Assembly: GCF_003129925.1 (NCBI RefSeq)
Contig: NZ_QFFN01000012.1
Span: 1-60,031 of the forward strand
Origin: Bifidobacterium catulorum
Lineage (GTDB): Bacteria; Actinomycetota; Actinomycetes; Actinomycetales; Bifidobacteriaceae
DNA length: 60,031 nt
Direction of reading: 5' to 3'
Positions 1 through 11,100 of this stretch are shown here, in pieces (position 1 is the first letter of the stretch; every line of letters begins with the position of its first letter). Below the pieces are notes generated by a model. That model was not told the origin of the DNA, searched no databases, and saw only the letters and a program-made list of their open reading frames with translations. Position numbers and translations under genes: made by a program.

Positions 1-16
1 AGGACCGGTACCGTTC

Positions 17-74
17 GCGCTCATTTCCGATGAGGCACCACTAACCATTACGCGCTCAAAAAACATGAGTCACG
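17..74 (+). repeat. Two-unit inverted-half repeat, left copy
   Basis: The order is GCGCTCA (17-23), 7 nt, TGAGGCACCACT (31-42), 4 nt, ATTACGCGCTCA (47-58), 7 nt, TGAG (66-69). Each unit is a CTCA/TGAG inverted pair, and the two pairs lie 35 nt apart. The same blocks with the same inner spacing occur in the opposite orientation at 59958-60024. No gene overlaps it. It could be a tandem operator, a dispersed intergenic repeat, or an element at a contig edge. Confidence 0.7.
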
Positions 75-100
75 TCGCACCGTATCGCAAGCACATGTAT

Positions 101-153
101 CGTCTATACTCGAAATCATAGACCGCATGACCCAAAAGTTTCGAGTATAGACG
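101..153. repeat. 15-bp perfect inverted repeat
   Basis: CGTCTATACTCGAAA (101-115) pairs exactly with TTTCGAGTATAGACG (139-153) across 23 nt. The inner word TCGAGTATA returns at 183-191. There is no T-run, so an operator pair fits better than a terminator. The likely target is a leftward gene outside the window or the small ORFs to the right. Confidence 0.7.
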
Positions 154-179
154 AAACCTTTGGGATACATAACGGAAAG

Positions 180-197
180 TGTCGAGTATATTCGACA
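180..197. promoter_or_regulatory. Near-palindrome, candidate operator
   Basis: TGTCGAGTATATTCGACA is an almost perfect palindrome that shares TCGAGTATA with the inverted repeat at 101-153. Three copies of this word within 90 nt suggest a binding region for a dimeric regulator. The regulator is unknown. Confidence 0.5.
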
Positions 198-224
198 TTT
201 TTCGGCCTGCGGTTCGCCCGTCGA

Positions 225-377
225 TCATTTCGAACGCTCCGCAACGAGCTGATCGCCGTATTCACGTTCGAAGAACGCCCACACGGTGCGATAGTCTTCC
301 ACACGGTCACAGCGGTCGAACGGGGCCATGTAACGGATTCCGCGCTCGCGGGGCCGCCGTGCAGGAGTCGTCGGCAT
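225..377 (-). CDS. Small hypothetical protein, overlapping ORF
   Basis: This 50-codon ORF ends in a charged, plausible protein tail with RVEDYRTVWAFFEREYGDQ in its last 26 residues. It overlaps the ORF at 307-459 in another frame and has no clear ribosome site of its own. The N-terminal half of the other ORF and the C-terminal half of this one both look protein-like. A single gene of about 78 codons broken by one frameshift near 365-377 is therefore plausible. I recognise no family. Confidence 0.35.
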   Translation of the reverse strand: MPTTPARRPRERGIRYMAPFDRCDRVEDYRTVWAFFEREYGDQLVAERSK

Positions 378-459
378 CGCAATCGCCGAGATAATATCCG
401 CCGTTGAAATAGATGATCGCTTCCTCTTCGTTCAGCTCCCGAAATCTATTGGCCATCAT
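307..459 (-). CDS. Small hypothetical protein, possibly frameshifted
   Basis: The ORF encodes 50 residues. GGGAGG lies just upstream, 2 nt before the first ATG (459) and 5 nt before the second (456), so the second may be used. The N-terminus (NRFRELNEEEAIIYFNGGYY) looks like real protein. The last 18 residues are Pro/Arg-rich, like an out-of-frame tail. The neighbouring frame continues with sensible sequence (225-377), so this may be the 5' part of a frameshifted gene. No function assigned. Confidence 0.4.
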   Translation of the reverse strand: MMANRFRELNEEEAIIYFNGGYYLGDCDADDSCTAAPRARNPLHGPVRPL

Positions 460-498
460 GACCTCCCGTGTTCGAATGAATGCACTTGCATACCTAGT

Positions 499-544
499 AA
501 CCGGACAAAACGCCGAAACCGGCTTCCCGGCGTCTTGTCCGGTT
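499..544. other. Long stem-loop without T-run
   Basis: AACCGGACAA (499-508) pairs with TTGTCCGGTT (535-544), and the inner CGCCG/CGGCG extends the stem. It lies between the divergent small ORF at 459 and the gene at 635. Neither side has a T-run, so it may be a regulatory or transcript-stabilising hairpin rather than an intrinsic terminator. Confidence 0.55.
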
Positions 545-634
545 AGGGATGGTGGGACGTAGCATCGAACGAGAGGCCCGTGTCCCCGAGAAAGGGAATG
601 AGAAAAAGGGGAAGAGAAAGAGGGAAAGAGGAAG

Positions 635-1549
635 ATGGTCAACATGAGTAATGTTCCCGGCGTTCCCAATGTGCCCGGTCCGCGGAACGACGGCGGCGAA
701 GGATCACGCGGAGAAACCCAGGAAGCGGTGCACGGCGGCGTGCGGCCGACGGTCGCCGTCATCGCCGCGGTCGTGCTGACGATGACGGCCCTTGCCGGCG
801 TGGCCATGGCCAGTGCAGGGGTCTTCGGCGACCATCGGGCCGCTGCCGAAGCCGGGCAGGCGTCTTCCGGATCGGCGTCGCAGCATAGGGAGAAGGCGAA
901 CATCGTTCCGGAACAGTCCGGCAAGTCACCCGCCAAATCGACGGCCAAGTCGACGGCCACGACGAAATCGCAGTCGTCATCGTCTGACACGACGCAATCC
1001 GGCTCCTCCCGGTCCGGCAACGGCACGACCGCGCAATCCGCACCCGCTCCGACCACCACCGCGTCCGACGTCCGTACGCGCGCATCGCAACTGTCGCACA
1101 CCATGACGGCAATCACCGAAGCGCCGGTGGCGGGAACCGAGGGCAGTACCTACGATCTTCTGGCGAACAACGGCAAATCCGATTCGGAACCGTATGCCAG
1201 CACGGAAACGGAGCTCACCAACCGTCTCAAGGTGGACACGCAGTACCCGGACGGCAGATCGTCATCGCAATGCGCCCGTGAGCTCAACGCGCTGAACATC
1301 GCCTATGCGAACTGGGAGGCCTCCTATTACAAGACGCTCAACGACACGATCAATGCGACGGCCGACGACGCGGCGCAATCGGCCGCTCGGTTGGGCTCAA
1401 GCAACCCGGGGTACTGCCCGGGGCTCGATCCCATACTCGATCAGCGGCCGGAGAAGGGCGTGACCCGTCAGGCGTTCGAGAGCCAGACCGCCTGGTATGA
1501 CCGTCTGATGGACCAGTGGCAGAGTTGCGAGGCGCAGGCGGCGCAGTAA
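635..1549 (+). CDS. Ser/Thr-rich single-pass membrane protein
   Basis: This 304-residue protein has a short cytoplasmic N-terminus and one hydrophobic segment (about residues 46-66, VAVIAAVVLTMTALAGVAMA). A low-complexity Ser/Thr/Lys/Gln stretch follows (about 75-150), then a folded-looking C-terminal half with three cysteines that could form extracytoplasmic disulfides. AAAGAGGAAG precedes the ATG; a second in-frame ATG four codons in is an alternative. The topology suggests a signal-anchored, surface-exposed protein with a wall-spanning linker. I recognise no named domain. It converges on the alpha-galactosidase gene. Confidence 0.75.
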   Translation: MVNMSNVPGVPNVPGPRNDGGEGSRGETQEAVHGGVRPTVAVIAAVVLTMTALAGVAMASAGVFGDHRAAAEAGQASSGSASQHREKANIVPEQSGKSPAKSTAKSTATTKSQSSSSDTTQSGSSRSGNGTTAQSAPAPTTTASDVRTRASQLSHTMTAITEAPVAGTEGSTYDLLANNGKSDSEPYASTETELTNRLKVDTQYPDGRSSSQCARELNALNIAYANWEASYYKTLNDTINATADDAAQSAARLGSSNPGYCPGLDPILDQRPEKGVTRQAFESQTAWYDRLMDQWQSCEAQAAQ

Positions 1550-1620
1550 AAAAACCAGACGTTAAGCCGTTCGGCTGCGGGGCACGCGGTGCGTTGTTTT
1601 CCCATGCACGCATTCCATAC

Positions 1621-1678
1621 CGGTATTCCGCGGCACGGAATACCGAAAACGGTCGATGCGCCGTTCCGTACCGGAACG
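1621..1678. repeat. Cluster of GGAAT/GGAAC inverted repeats
   Basis: CGGTATTCCG (1621-1630) and CGGAATACCG (1636-1645) form a perfect 10-bp stem with a 5-nt loop. CGTTCCG (1662-1668) and CGGAACG (1672-1678) form a second stem. CGGAACG recurs near 1687. The cluster fills the gap between two convergent genes, so one or both hairpins may end transcription, but no clear T-run follows. Confidence 0.55.
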
Positions 1679-1766
1679 CTGTAATACGGAACGCAAACAG
1701 TGCGGAAACGCACATTCCGTGACCGCATCCGACCCCGGGCGGAGGAAACCACGTCCGTCTTCGCGC

Positions 1767-4046
1767 TCACACCTCGATGGCCCAGAAGAGCACGGCGTTG
1801 GCGGGGTTGAGGCTTGGCATGCGCAGACCGTACGACGCGAGCTGCGCACCGGAAAGCACGATGCCGTCCTTGTTCCACCAGCCGAGCGCGGTCTGCCCGT
1901 TGGAGATGGCGGAGATATCCACATTCACGGGAACCGGCTGCAGCAGATAGTTCCTCGCCGGATCGAGACCCGGCACATGCATGGGCGCGACCGGGTAGGT
2001 GGCCGACGTGGACAGCTGCGTGAACCGGTAGATGGCGGCGGAACGGTCGGGCTTGACCACGCCGTCGAGGCGGACGGACGGATTGGCGGAGTCGGCATGC
2101 ACCATGGTGTCGACGGCGAACCATTCCCTGTGCTTCTTGTATTCGGCGATCCATTCGGCCAACTCGTCGAGGGCCTCCTGCGGCTGTTCCAGCAGATTCC
2201 ATTCCACGCCGAAATGGCCAAGGAACGCCATGGCCATGCGCATGGTCTGCGTGGTGGCGCGGCCGGTGGAGTGCGCGGGGCTCGCGCCCACGTGTGCGCC
2301 GATCATCTCGGGGGGCACCAGCAGCGACGTATGGCGCTGGATGTCGGCACGCTCCACCGGGTCCACGCAGTCGGACGCCCAGATGCGGTCCGCGTATTCG
2401 AGGATGCCGAGATCCACACGCCCGCCGCCGGACGAGCAGCTTTCGATCTCCAATCCCGGATGGCGCTTCCCGAGCGTGCGCCATATGCCGTATACGGCCT
2501 CGGTCTGCGCGTGAACGGCTGGACGATAGCCGTGCGTGGGACTCGCCGCCTCGGTGACGAGCTTGTTGTGGTCCCACTTGATGTAGTCGATGCCGAGTTC
2601 GTCAATTAGTCCGTCGATGCCGCCGAGAATGTACTCGGCCGCGTCCGGATTGGTCAGGTCCAGCACCTGCTGATTACGCCCCTCCATGGGCATGCGGTTC
2701 GGCGTGGGCGCGAGGATCCAGTCCGGGTGCGCACGCGCCACGTCGGAATCGGGGTTCGCCATCTCCGGCTCGAACCACAGGCCGAACTCCATGCCCAGGC
2801 CATGCACGTGCGCGGCGAGCGCCTTGAGGCTTTTCGGCCCGTCGGGCCATACCGATCGTGCGATGCCCCAGTCGCCCAGACCCGAGGTGTCGTCTCGTCT
2901 GGAACCGAACCAGCCGTCGTCGACGACGAAGCGTTCCACGCCGATCTCGGCGGCCTTGTCGGCGAGCGCGGCCAGCGTGTCGTAGTTCTGGTTGAAATAC
3001 ACGGCCTCCCACGTGTTGAGGATGACGGGCCGTGGCCTGGCGCTGAGGTTAGGGTGCAGCGAACGCAGATGATGGTGGAACCGTGCGGCGATTTCGTTGA
3101 GCCCGTCGCCATACGATCCGTATACCCATGGCGTCGTGTATGTGTCCCCGGCCTCGCCGGACAGCGTGATCTCGCCGCCCGCCAGGAGCTCGCCGCCGCC
3201 GATGACGCCGGTGGTGTGGGGGGTGCGTTCGGCGGACAGGCACGAGTTGCCGCTCCAGCCGATGTGCACCGCATACGCTTCGCCGTGTTCGAATCCGAAT
3301 CCTGGCGTCCCCGCCACGAGCAGCAGCGATGCGTCGAAGTCGGGGCGTCCCGCCAGCGAGTTTTTTTCGAATCGTCCGATGGTGAACGGCTGGCGCTGTG
3401 GCGAGCGTTCACGCAGATGGTGGCCCGTGGTGGTGAGGATTTCGGAGGCGGTTTCGGGCACGGGGAATCCAAGCTCGATGCCGCCGACCTCAAGCGGCGG
3501 GTCGACGGCCGCGTCCGCCGTCATGCCGGTCGTCGGCCCGAGGTCGGCGATGCGGGCCCGTTGCCGGACCAGTCCGCCGGGTTCGATTTCGACAGTCCAT
3601 GCGACCGATACGCCTTGTTCGTCGTCCCGCATGACGACGGTCGCCGACGCGACGCCGTCGTCGTCCGCCGTGTCGATGCCGACGACGGTGAACGCGCAGA
3701 AGAGTTCCGTACCCCCTCGACGCACGACGATGCGCGGGGAGCCAAGCCATGATTCCGCCTGCGTGGGCAGGATGCTCGGCCATGGCGTCTCGTCCAGCGC
3801 GCCGGAGACGCGCTGCGGCTTGAGTGCGTCATAGACGCCGATCATCGTCCGATCGCGGCCGGACGCCGGCAGACCCTTCCCCCAATGCACGATGCGCGGC
3901 GGCTCGTCATCGGCGAACATGAGCGCCAGCGCCATGTCCGCCGTCGTCTGTTCCATATATATGACGATTACATTCGTATTGTCGGATGATATGCCCTCGT
4001 ATCGTTCGATGATGGGTTCGGCCGGCGCCGGTGAGAACCGCGGCAT
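1767..4046 (-). CDS. Alpha-galactosidase, GH36
   Basis: This 759-residue enzyme hydrolyses terminal alpha-1,6-galactosyl units, as in raffinose-family sugars and melibiose. The family layout is an N-terminal beta-sandwich, a central (beta/alpha)8 barrel and a short C-terminal beta domain. The GH36 signature KWDHNK places the nucleophile at about Asp492, and IWASDCVD places the acid/base at about Asp559. The cysteine/glycine motif ESCSSGGGRVD lies between them. No signal peptide is seen, so the enzyme is cytoplasmic. ATG 4046 is chosen because GAGGTG lies 5 nt upstream; a GTG two codons earlier is possible. No sugar transporter is adjacent. Operator-like repeats lie upstream at 4089-4118. Confidence 0.93.
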   Translation of the reverse strand: MPRFSPAPAEPIIERYEGISSDNTNVIVIYMEQTTADMALALMFADDEPPRIVHWGKGLPASGRDRTMIGVYDALKPQRVSGALDETPWPSILPTQAESWLGSPRIVVRRGGTELFCAFTVVGIDTADDDGVASATVVMRDDEQGVSVAWTVEIEPGGLVRQRARIADLGPTTGMTADAAVDPPLEVGGIELGFPVPETASEILTTTGHHLRERSPQRQPFTIGRFEKNSLAGRPDFDASLLLVAGTPGFGFEHGEAYAVHIGWSGNSCLSAERTPHTTGVIGGGELLAGGEITLSGEAGDTYTTPWVYGSYGDGLNEIAARFHHHLRSLHPNLSARPRPVILNTWEAVYFNQNYDTLAALADKAAEIGVERFVVDDGWFGSRRDDTSGLGDWGIARSVWPDGPKSLKALAAHVHGLGMEFGLWFEPEMANPDSDVARAHPDWILAPTPNRMPMEGRNQQVLDLTNPDAAEYILGGIDGLIDELGIDYIKWDHNKLVTEAASPTHGYRPAVHAQTEAVYGIWRTLGKRHPGLEIESCSSGGGRVDLGILEYADRIWASDCVDPVERADIQRHTSLLVPPEMIGAHVGASPAHSTGRATTQTMRMAMAFLGHFGVEWNLLEQPQEALDELAEWIAEYKKHREWFAVDTMVHADSANPSVRLDGVVKPDRSAAIYRFTQLSTSATYPVAPMHVPGLDPARNYLLQPVPVNVDISAISNGQTALGWWNKDGIVLSGAQLASYGLRMPSLNPANAVLFWAIEV

Positions 4047-4088
4047 CGTCACCTCGTTTCATGTCTATGCGGACGGTTGCGTCTCATC

Positions 4089-4118
4089 ATATGTCATCCG
4101 ATATGTCATCCGTCATAT
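4089..4118. promoter_or_regulatory. Tandem 12-bp repeat, candidate operator
   Basis: ATATGTCATCCG occurs twice in perfect tandem (4089-4100, 4101-4112) and is followed by TCATAT, which makes an inverted partner for the second copy. It sits between the divergent alpha-galactosidase and mrp genes, closer to the former. It may bind a sugar-responsive repressor. Confidence 0.5.
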
Positions 4119-4167
4119 TTCGCCGTTTCGTCAGATGTACGCTCTGGCACGCCGCGCGACTTCACGA

Positions 4168-4173
4168 TACAGT
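4168..4173 (+). promoter_or_regulatory. Candidate -10 box for mrp
   Basis: TACAGT lies about 48 nt before the mrp start codon, which would give a leader of about 40 nt carrying an AAAGGA ribosome site. I see no convincing -35 box. Confidence 0.4.
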
Positions 4174-4220
4174 GTCAATGAACGAATGCGACGACGGCGA
4201 TCGACGGCGGAAAGGACGAT

Positions 4221-5360
4221 ATGGCGGCTGTGAACCGAGTGGGAATGACCGATGTGATCGAACGGAACGTGCATGACCGGCTGAGCCGCGTCATCGATCC
4301 GGAGCTGGGCAAATCCATCACCGATCTGGGCATGATCGTCGGCATCGAGGCGGTGCCGCGGGACGTCATCGATTCGGGCCGGTCCATCGTCGACGTGACG
4401 GTGAAGGTGGAGCTCACCGTGGAGGGATGCCCGCTCACACAGACCATCATCGACAAGATCAACGAGGCGGTGACGTCGTATCCGGCCGCGAAGCTGGTGC
4501 CGCACATCGACGTGGCATCGATGAGCCGGTCGAAGCTCACCGGGCTGGTCAACGACCTCAAGGCCGAACGCAGGCAGAACCCGTTCACCAAGCCGGGCAC
4601 CAAGACGCGCATCTTCGCCATCGCATCCGGCAAGGGCGGCGTTGGCAAGTCGTCGGTGACGGCGAACCTGGCGGCCACATTCGCAGCGCTCGGATACGAC
4701 ACCGCCGCCATCGACGCGGACATCTACGGGTTCTCGCTGCCCACGCTGTTCGGCGCGCACGGCCATCCGACGAATCTCGACGGCATGCTCATGCCGGTGA
4801 CCGCCTGGGGCGTCAAACTCATCTCCATCGGCATGTTCGCCGGGGCCGACCGGGCGATCCTGTGGCGGGGTCCGCGGCTGCAGCGCTCCCTCGAACAGTT
4901 CCTCTCCGACGTATGGTGGGGCGAACCGGACGTGCTGCTGCTCGACCTGGCGCCCGGCACCGGAGACATGGCCATCTCCGTGGCGCAGGCGCTGCCGAAC
5001 GCGGAGCTCGTGGTGGTGACCACGCCGCAGCCAAGCGCCTCCGACGTGGCGGTGCGAGCCGGGCTGGTGGCATTGCAGGTGCCGATGAAGGTGCGCGGCG
5101 TCATCGAGAACATGAGCTACTACGAGCACGACGGCGAACGCCTCCGCATCTTCGGCGAGGGAGGCGGCAGACGTGTCTCCGAACAGCTGACCAAGGACCT
5201 CGGTCACGAGGTGCCGCTGCTCGGCACGTTGCCGCTCGAACCCGAGGTGCGCATCGACGGCGAGGCCGGCAGGCCCGTGGTATTGAACGAGGACGGCACG
5301 CTGGCCGATTCGCCGCTCGCCGCGGAGTTCAAGGGCATCGCGGAACGGCTGATGAGATAG
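4221..5360 (+). CDS. mrp: Mrp/NBP35-type P-loop ATPase (Fe-S carrier family)
   Basis: The protein has 379 residues. Residues 15-115 are a MIP18/DUF59-type domain (VIDPELGKSITDLGMI). A ParA-like ATPase follows, with the deviant Walker A SGKGGVGKSS at about residue 135 and a conserved ENMSYYE...FGEGGG stretch near the C-terminus. The family carries or inserts Fe-S clusters in the cytoplasm. The CxxC pair found in many Mrp proteins after ENMSY is absent (ENMSYYEHDGER), as I recall for other actinobacterial homologues, so direct cluster binding is uncertain. AAAGGA lies upstream of the ATG. It is convergent with ligA, leaving only a 3-nt gap. Confidence 0.9.
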   Translation: MAAVNRVGMTDVIERNVHDRLSRVIDPELGKSITDLGMIVGIEAVPRDVIDSGRSIVDVTVKVELTVEGCPLTQTIIDKINEAVTSYPAAKLVPHIDVASMSRSKLTGLVNDLKAERRQNPFTKPGTKTRIFAIASGKGGVGKSSVTANLAATFAALGYDTAAIDADIYGFSLPTLFGAHGHPTNLDGMLMPVTAWGVKLISIGMFAGADRAILWRGPRLQRSLEQFLSDVWWGEPDVLLLDLAPGTGDMAISVAQALPNAELVVVTTPQPSASDVAVRAGLVALQVPMKVRGVIENMSYYEHDGERLRIFGEGGGRRVSEQLTKDLGHEVPLLGTLPLEPEVRIDGEAGRPVVLNEDGTLADSPLAAEFKGIAERLMR

Positions 5361-5363
5361 CGG

Positions 5364-8132
<2,769 letters not shown>

Positions 8133-11100
8133 TTACGACAGCGATCGGAGGAACTGGATCTGGATGGCGTCGAGGCCGTCGCCGTCCGGCGTCATGCGGG
8201 CCGCCGCCATCGACAGCGTGCGCGCGGGCACGAACAACGCGTTGTCGACGCACAGCCGGGCCGCATCCCGGATGATCGGCGCGGCCTCGGTGTCCGGCCA
8301 GACCGGCAGCTCGTGGCCGAGCAGCACCGACTGCGCCTCGTCGAGGTCACGCGGCACGGGGATGCACTGCGACCGTGCGCGCGCCGTGAGCTCGTTGAAC
8401 TCGGGTTCGAGCGCGGGCACGGCTCCGGAGCTGATGTAGTCGCTCATCATATAGCATGCGGCGGCCACGTCGAACTCGTCGCGCATCCATTCCGCATAGG
8501 CCAGACGATAGTAGGCGAACGCGGCGTCGTCGCGGTCCAACGCCACGCGAAGGGCGTTGAGGCATGCGGCACGGGCGGAATCCCAGTCCTGCGCGCGGGC
8601 CAGCTGGACGGCCAGTTTGAGATGCGACAGCGGATAGGTGGGCGCGTAGGCGACCATGGCGTTGAGATGCGGCAGCGCGGCCTGCGGCCCCTCCAGCTGC
8701 GAGCGCACGTCGGCGAGCTCCATGTGCGCGTAGAAGAGGTTGTCGGGTATGAGCAGCGTGTGCTCGTCGGGCGTGGCGAACATGCGGTTGTACACCACGC
8801 GTTCGGCGTACGAGTTGAAGTACCGCGGCACTCCTCCGGTGCCGGCGAACAGCTTGTCCATGCCGGATACAGCGGCCTCGGCCGTTTCGACGGCCTTCTG
8901 CGCCTGTCCGCCGAACAGCAGGTCGCGGGCCTTGAGCCGTTCGGCGTCGAGTCTGCCGGCGAGCGGGAAGTCGGAGTCGGGCGTGTCCCCGCCGTCGATG
9001 AGGGCGCTGGTAACGTCGGACGCCATGTCGAGCAGCTCTGGGTCGGCGATGCGTCGGATGGCGTCCATCGCCCGCTGCGCCTTGTCCACGGATGAGGACC
9101 CGTCCTCGGCCGCGAGGCGATGGAAGTCGTCGATGGCGTGTTGGAGCACGTCGGCGCGTTGGATGGCCAGGCCCAAAGCGTCCCTGGTGCCGACGACGTC
9201 CGACAGCGGCCGGCTGAAGCGACGGTCGCTGAGTTCCGGCTCGTCCTGCGCCCCGATGGGCGAATAGCGACTGTCGCGCAGATCGAATTCGGCGTTGACC
9301 GGCCGCAGCGCCCCGGCACCGTCGACGTCCATTACCGCATGGAAGTCGCGGTATACGCGTCGCGGCTCGCCAAGGCCGACCTCATGCACGGCGTGGAGGA
9401 ACGCGTCGCGGTCGAAGGTGACGGTGACGAGATTGCGTACGGTGGGGTTCTTGCGGAGTGCGGCCATGGGGTCGTCGGCACCGGGGTCCTCTTCCGAACC
9501 GCCGTCGATGATGGATGCGCCGTCGATGCCGCCTACGATGCCGTCGTCGGCGACGTCTCCCGTGCCGTCATCGAGGGAGAACGACATGCCGTCGAAGTCG
9601 ACCCCCTGCATGAGGTCCTCGAAGGCACGGTCCACCGATGCCGGGTCATGGGACCCGCCGTCGGCGTCCGATCGTCCGCCGTCGGCACCGGCGACATCGG
9701 CGCCGGCGCTGTCCTCCGGTTCCGCCGGTTCCGCATCGTCCGCCTCGACGACGTCCGGCGGCATCTGCACGCCGGGGTTGCCGTGGACGTCGCCGTCCTT
9801 GGGGTCGGCCTTCGTGCCGGACGGTGGCACCATGCTGCCGGTCCTCATGCGTTCGAACGCGGTCAGCGCCTCGTTCATCATGGCGGATATCGCGGAGTTC
9901 TGCTCGGCGACCGCCTCTTCGAGGCCGATCGAGTCGATGTGCAGCGAGACGCGGGCGACATGCTGGTCCACGCCGAACGCGAGCGCGGCAAGCAGCAGTC
10001 CGACGCGCAGGTTGTAGTCGGCGCCGAACGACGCGCGCTCCGCATCGGTCAGCTTCACCCATTCGCGCCGGTGTTCGTCGTACCGGGTGGTGGGCATCAT
10101 CGAGGTGCCCGCCGTCGTGAATCCGATGGCCACGTTGCCTTCGGCGAGGTTCGACCGGAATTCCACGTCGAAGCGGTACGGCAGGCGGAGCTTGCGCATC
10201 AGGGAGGAGAACGTCTGCCGGTACACCCATTCGGAGCCGTTCGCATCAGAGGCCTCCCCCTCCGTCATGATGGCCTCGGCGGTCTCCTTCGCCGCCTGCC
10301 CCGCCACATCCACCATGGCGGACAGCGCCGCCGTGCCGTCCTCGTGCACCGGGTCGAACGACTTGCCGGCTCGTTCCTCCAACGGCAGCGCGGTCAGGGC
10401 GGGATTGAGCAGAAGGGCGCGGTCGAGCTGGGCGGCCTGCGCGCGGGTGACGGTGTCCTCCGTGGGATAGACGCCTATGCGGGCGTTGCGTTCGAGCCAC
10501 AGGCTCACGGCGGCGAACCGGTTGAGGTTGCCTTCGATGCGCAGCGACGAGAGCGCGGGACGGAACTCCAGGCTGGAGTCCCATCCGAAGAAGTACGCGC
10601 CCGAATACGGCGAACTGTAGAGGTGCAGCGGTTCGGCGCCGTGCACGGCTTCGAGCCCCTCGATCGGGTCGAGCGCGCCCGCCTCGTTCATGAGGTCGGC
10701 GAAATGGTCCTCCAATCCGGAGGCGCGCAGGCCGTGGGCGCGGGCCCGCAACGTGTCCTTGACGCTGCGGCGTATGGCGCCGATGGGCGCTTCACGACGC
10801 AGTCTGCGGAAGATGTTGCCCGATCCGAATCCGATGATGAATCCGTCGATGCGAGGCAGCAGATAGGCGGCGAAGAACGCGATGGCGATGGCGTCGCGGT
10901 ATTCGAGGTCCGCGCGGCGTGAGACCGGCAGGTCGGGACGCAGCTGTTCGAGCGTATAGCGGTTGTCGGTCTTGAGCCAGGACGCCAGCCAGGTCATCTC
11001 CCCCGTGTCGTCGCGGCCCACGATGCCGCCCTGCACGGCGGGGAACAGCTCGCCGTCCGCGCCCACGCCGTTCTTGCCCGTGCCGTCGAGGCGGCTGCGG

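Noticed and set aside
2727..3752. 341-codon open frame on the plus strand
   Set aside because: It is antisense to the alpha-galactosidase, whose catalytic motifs are intact.
9120..10922. 600-codon open frame on the plus strand
   Set aside because: It lies antisense to the 1178-residue protein, is rich in Arg/Gly/Val from codon shadowing, and has no ribosome site or recognisable motif.
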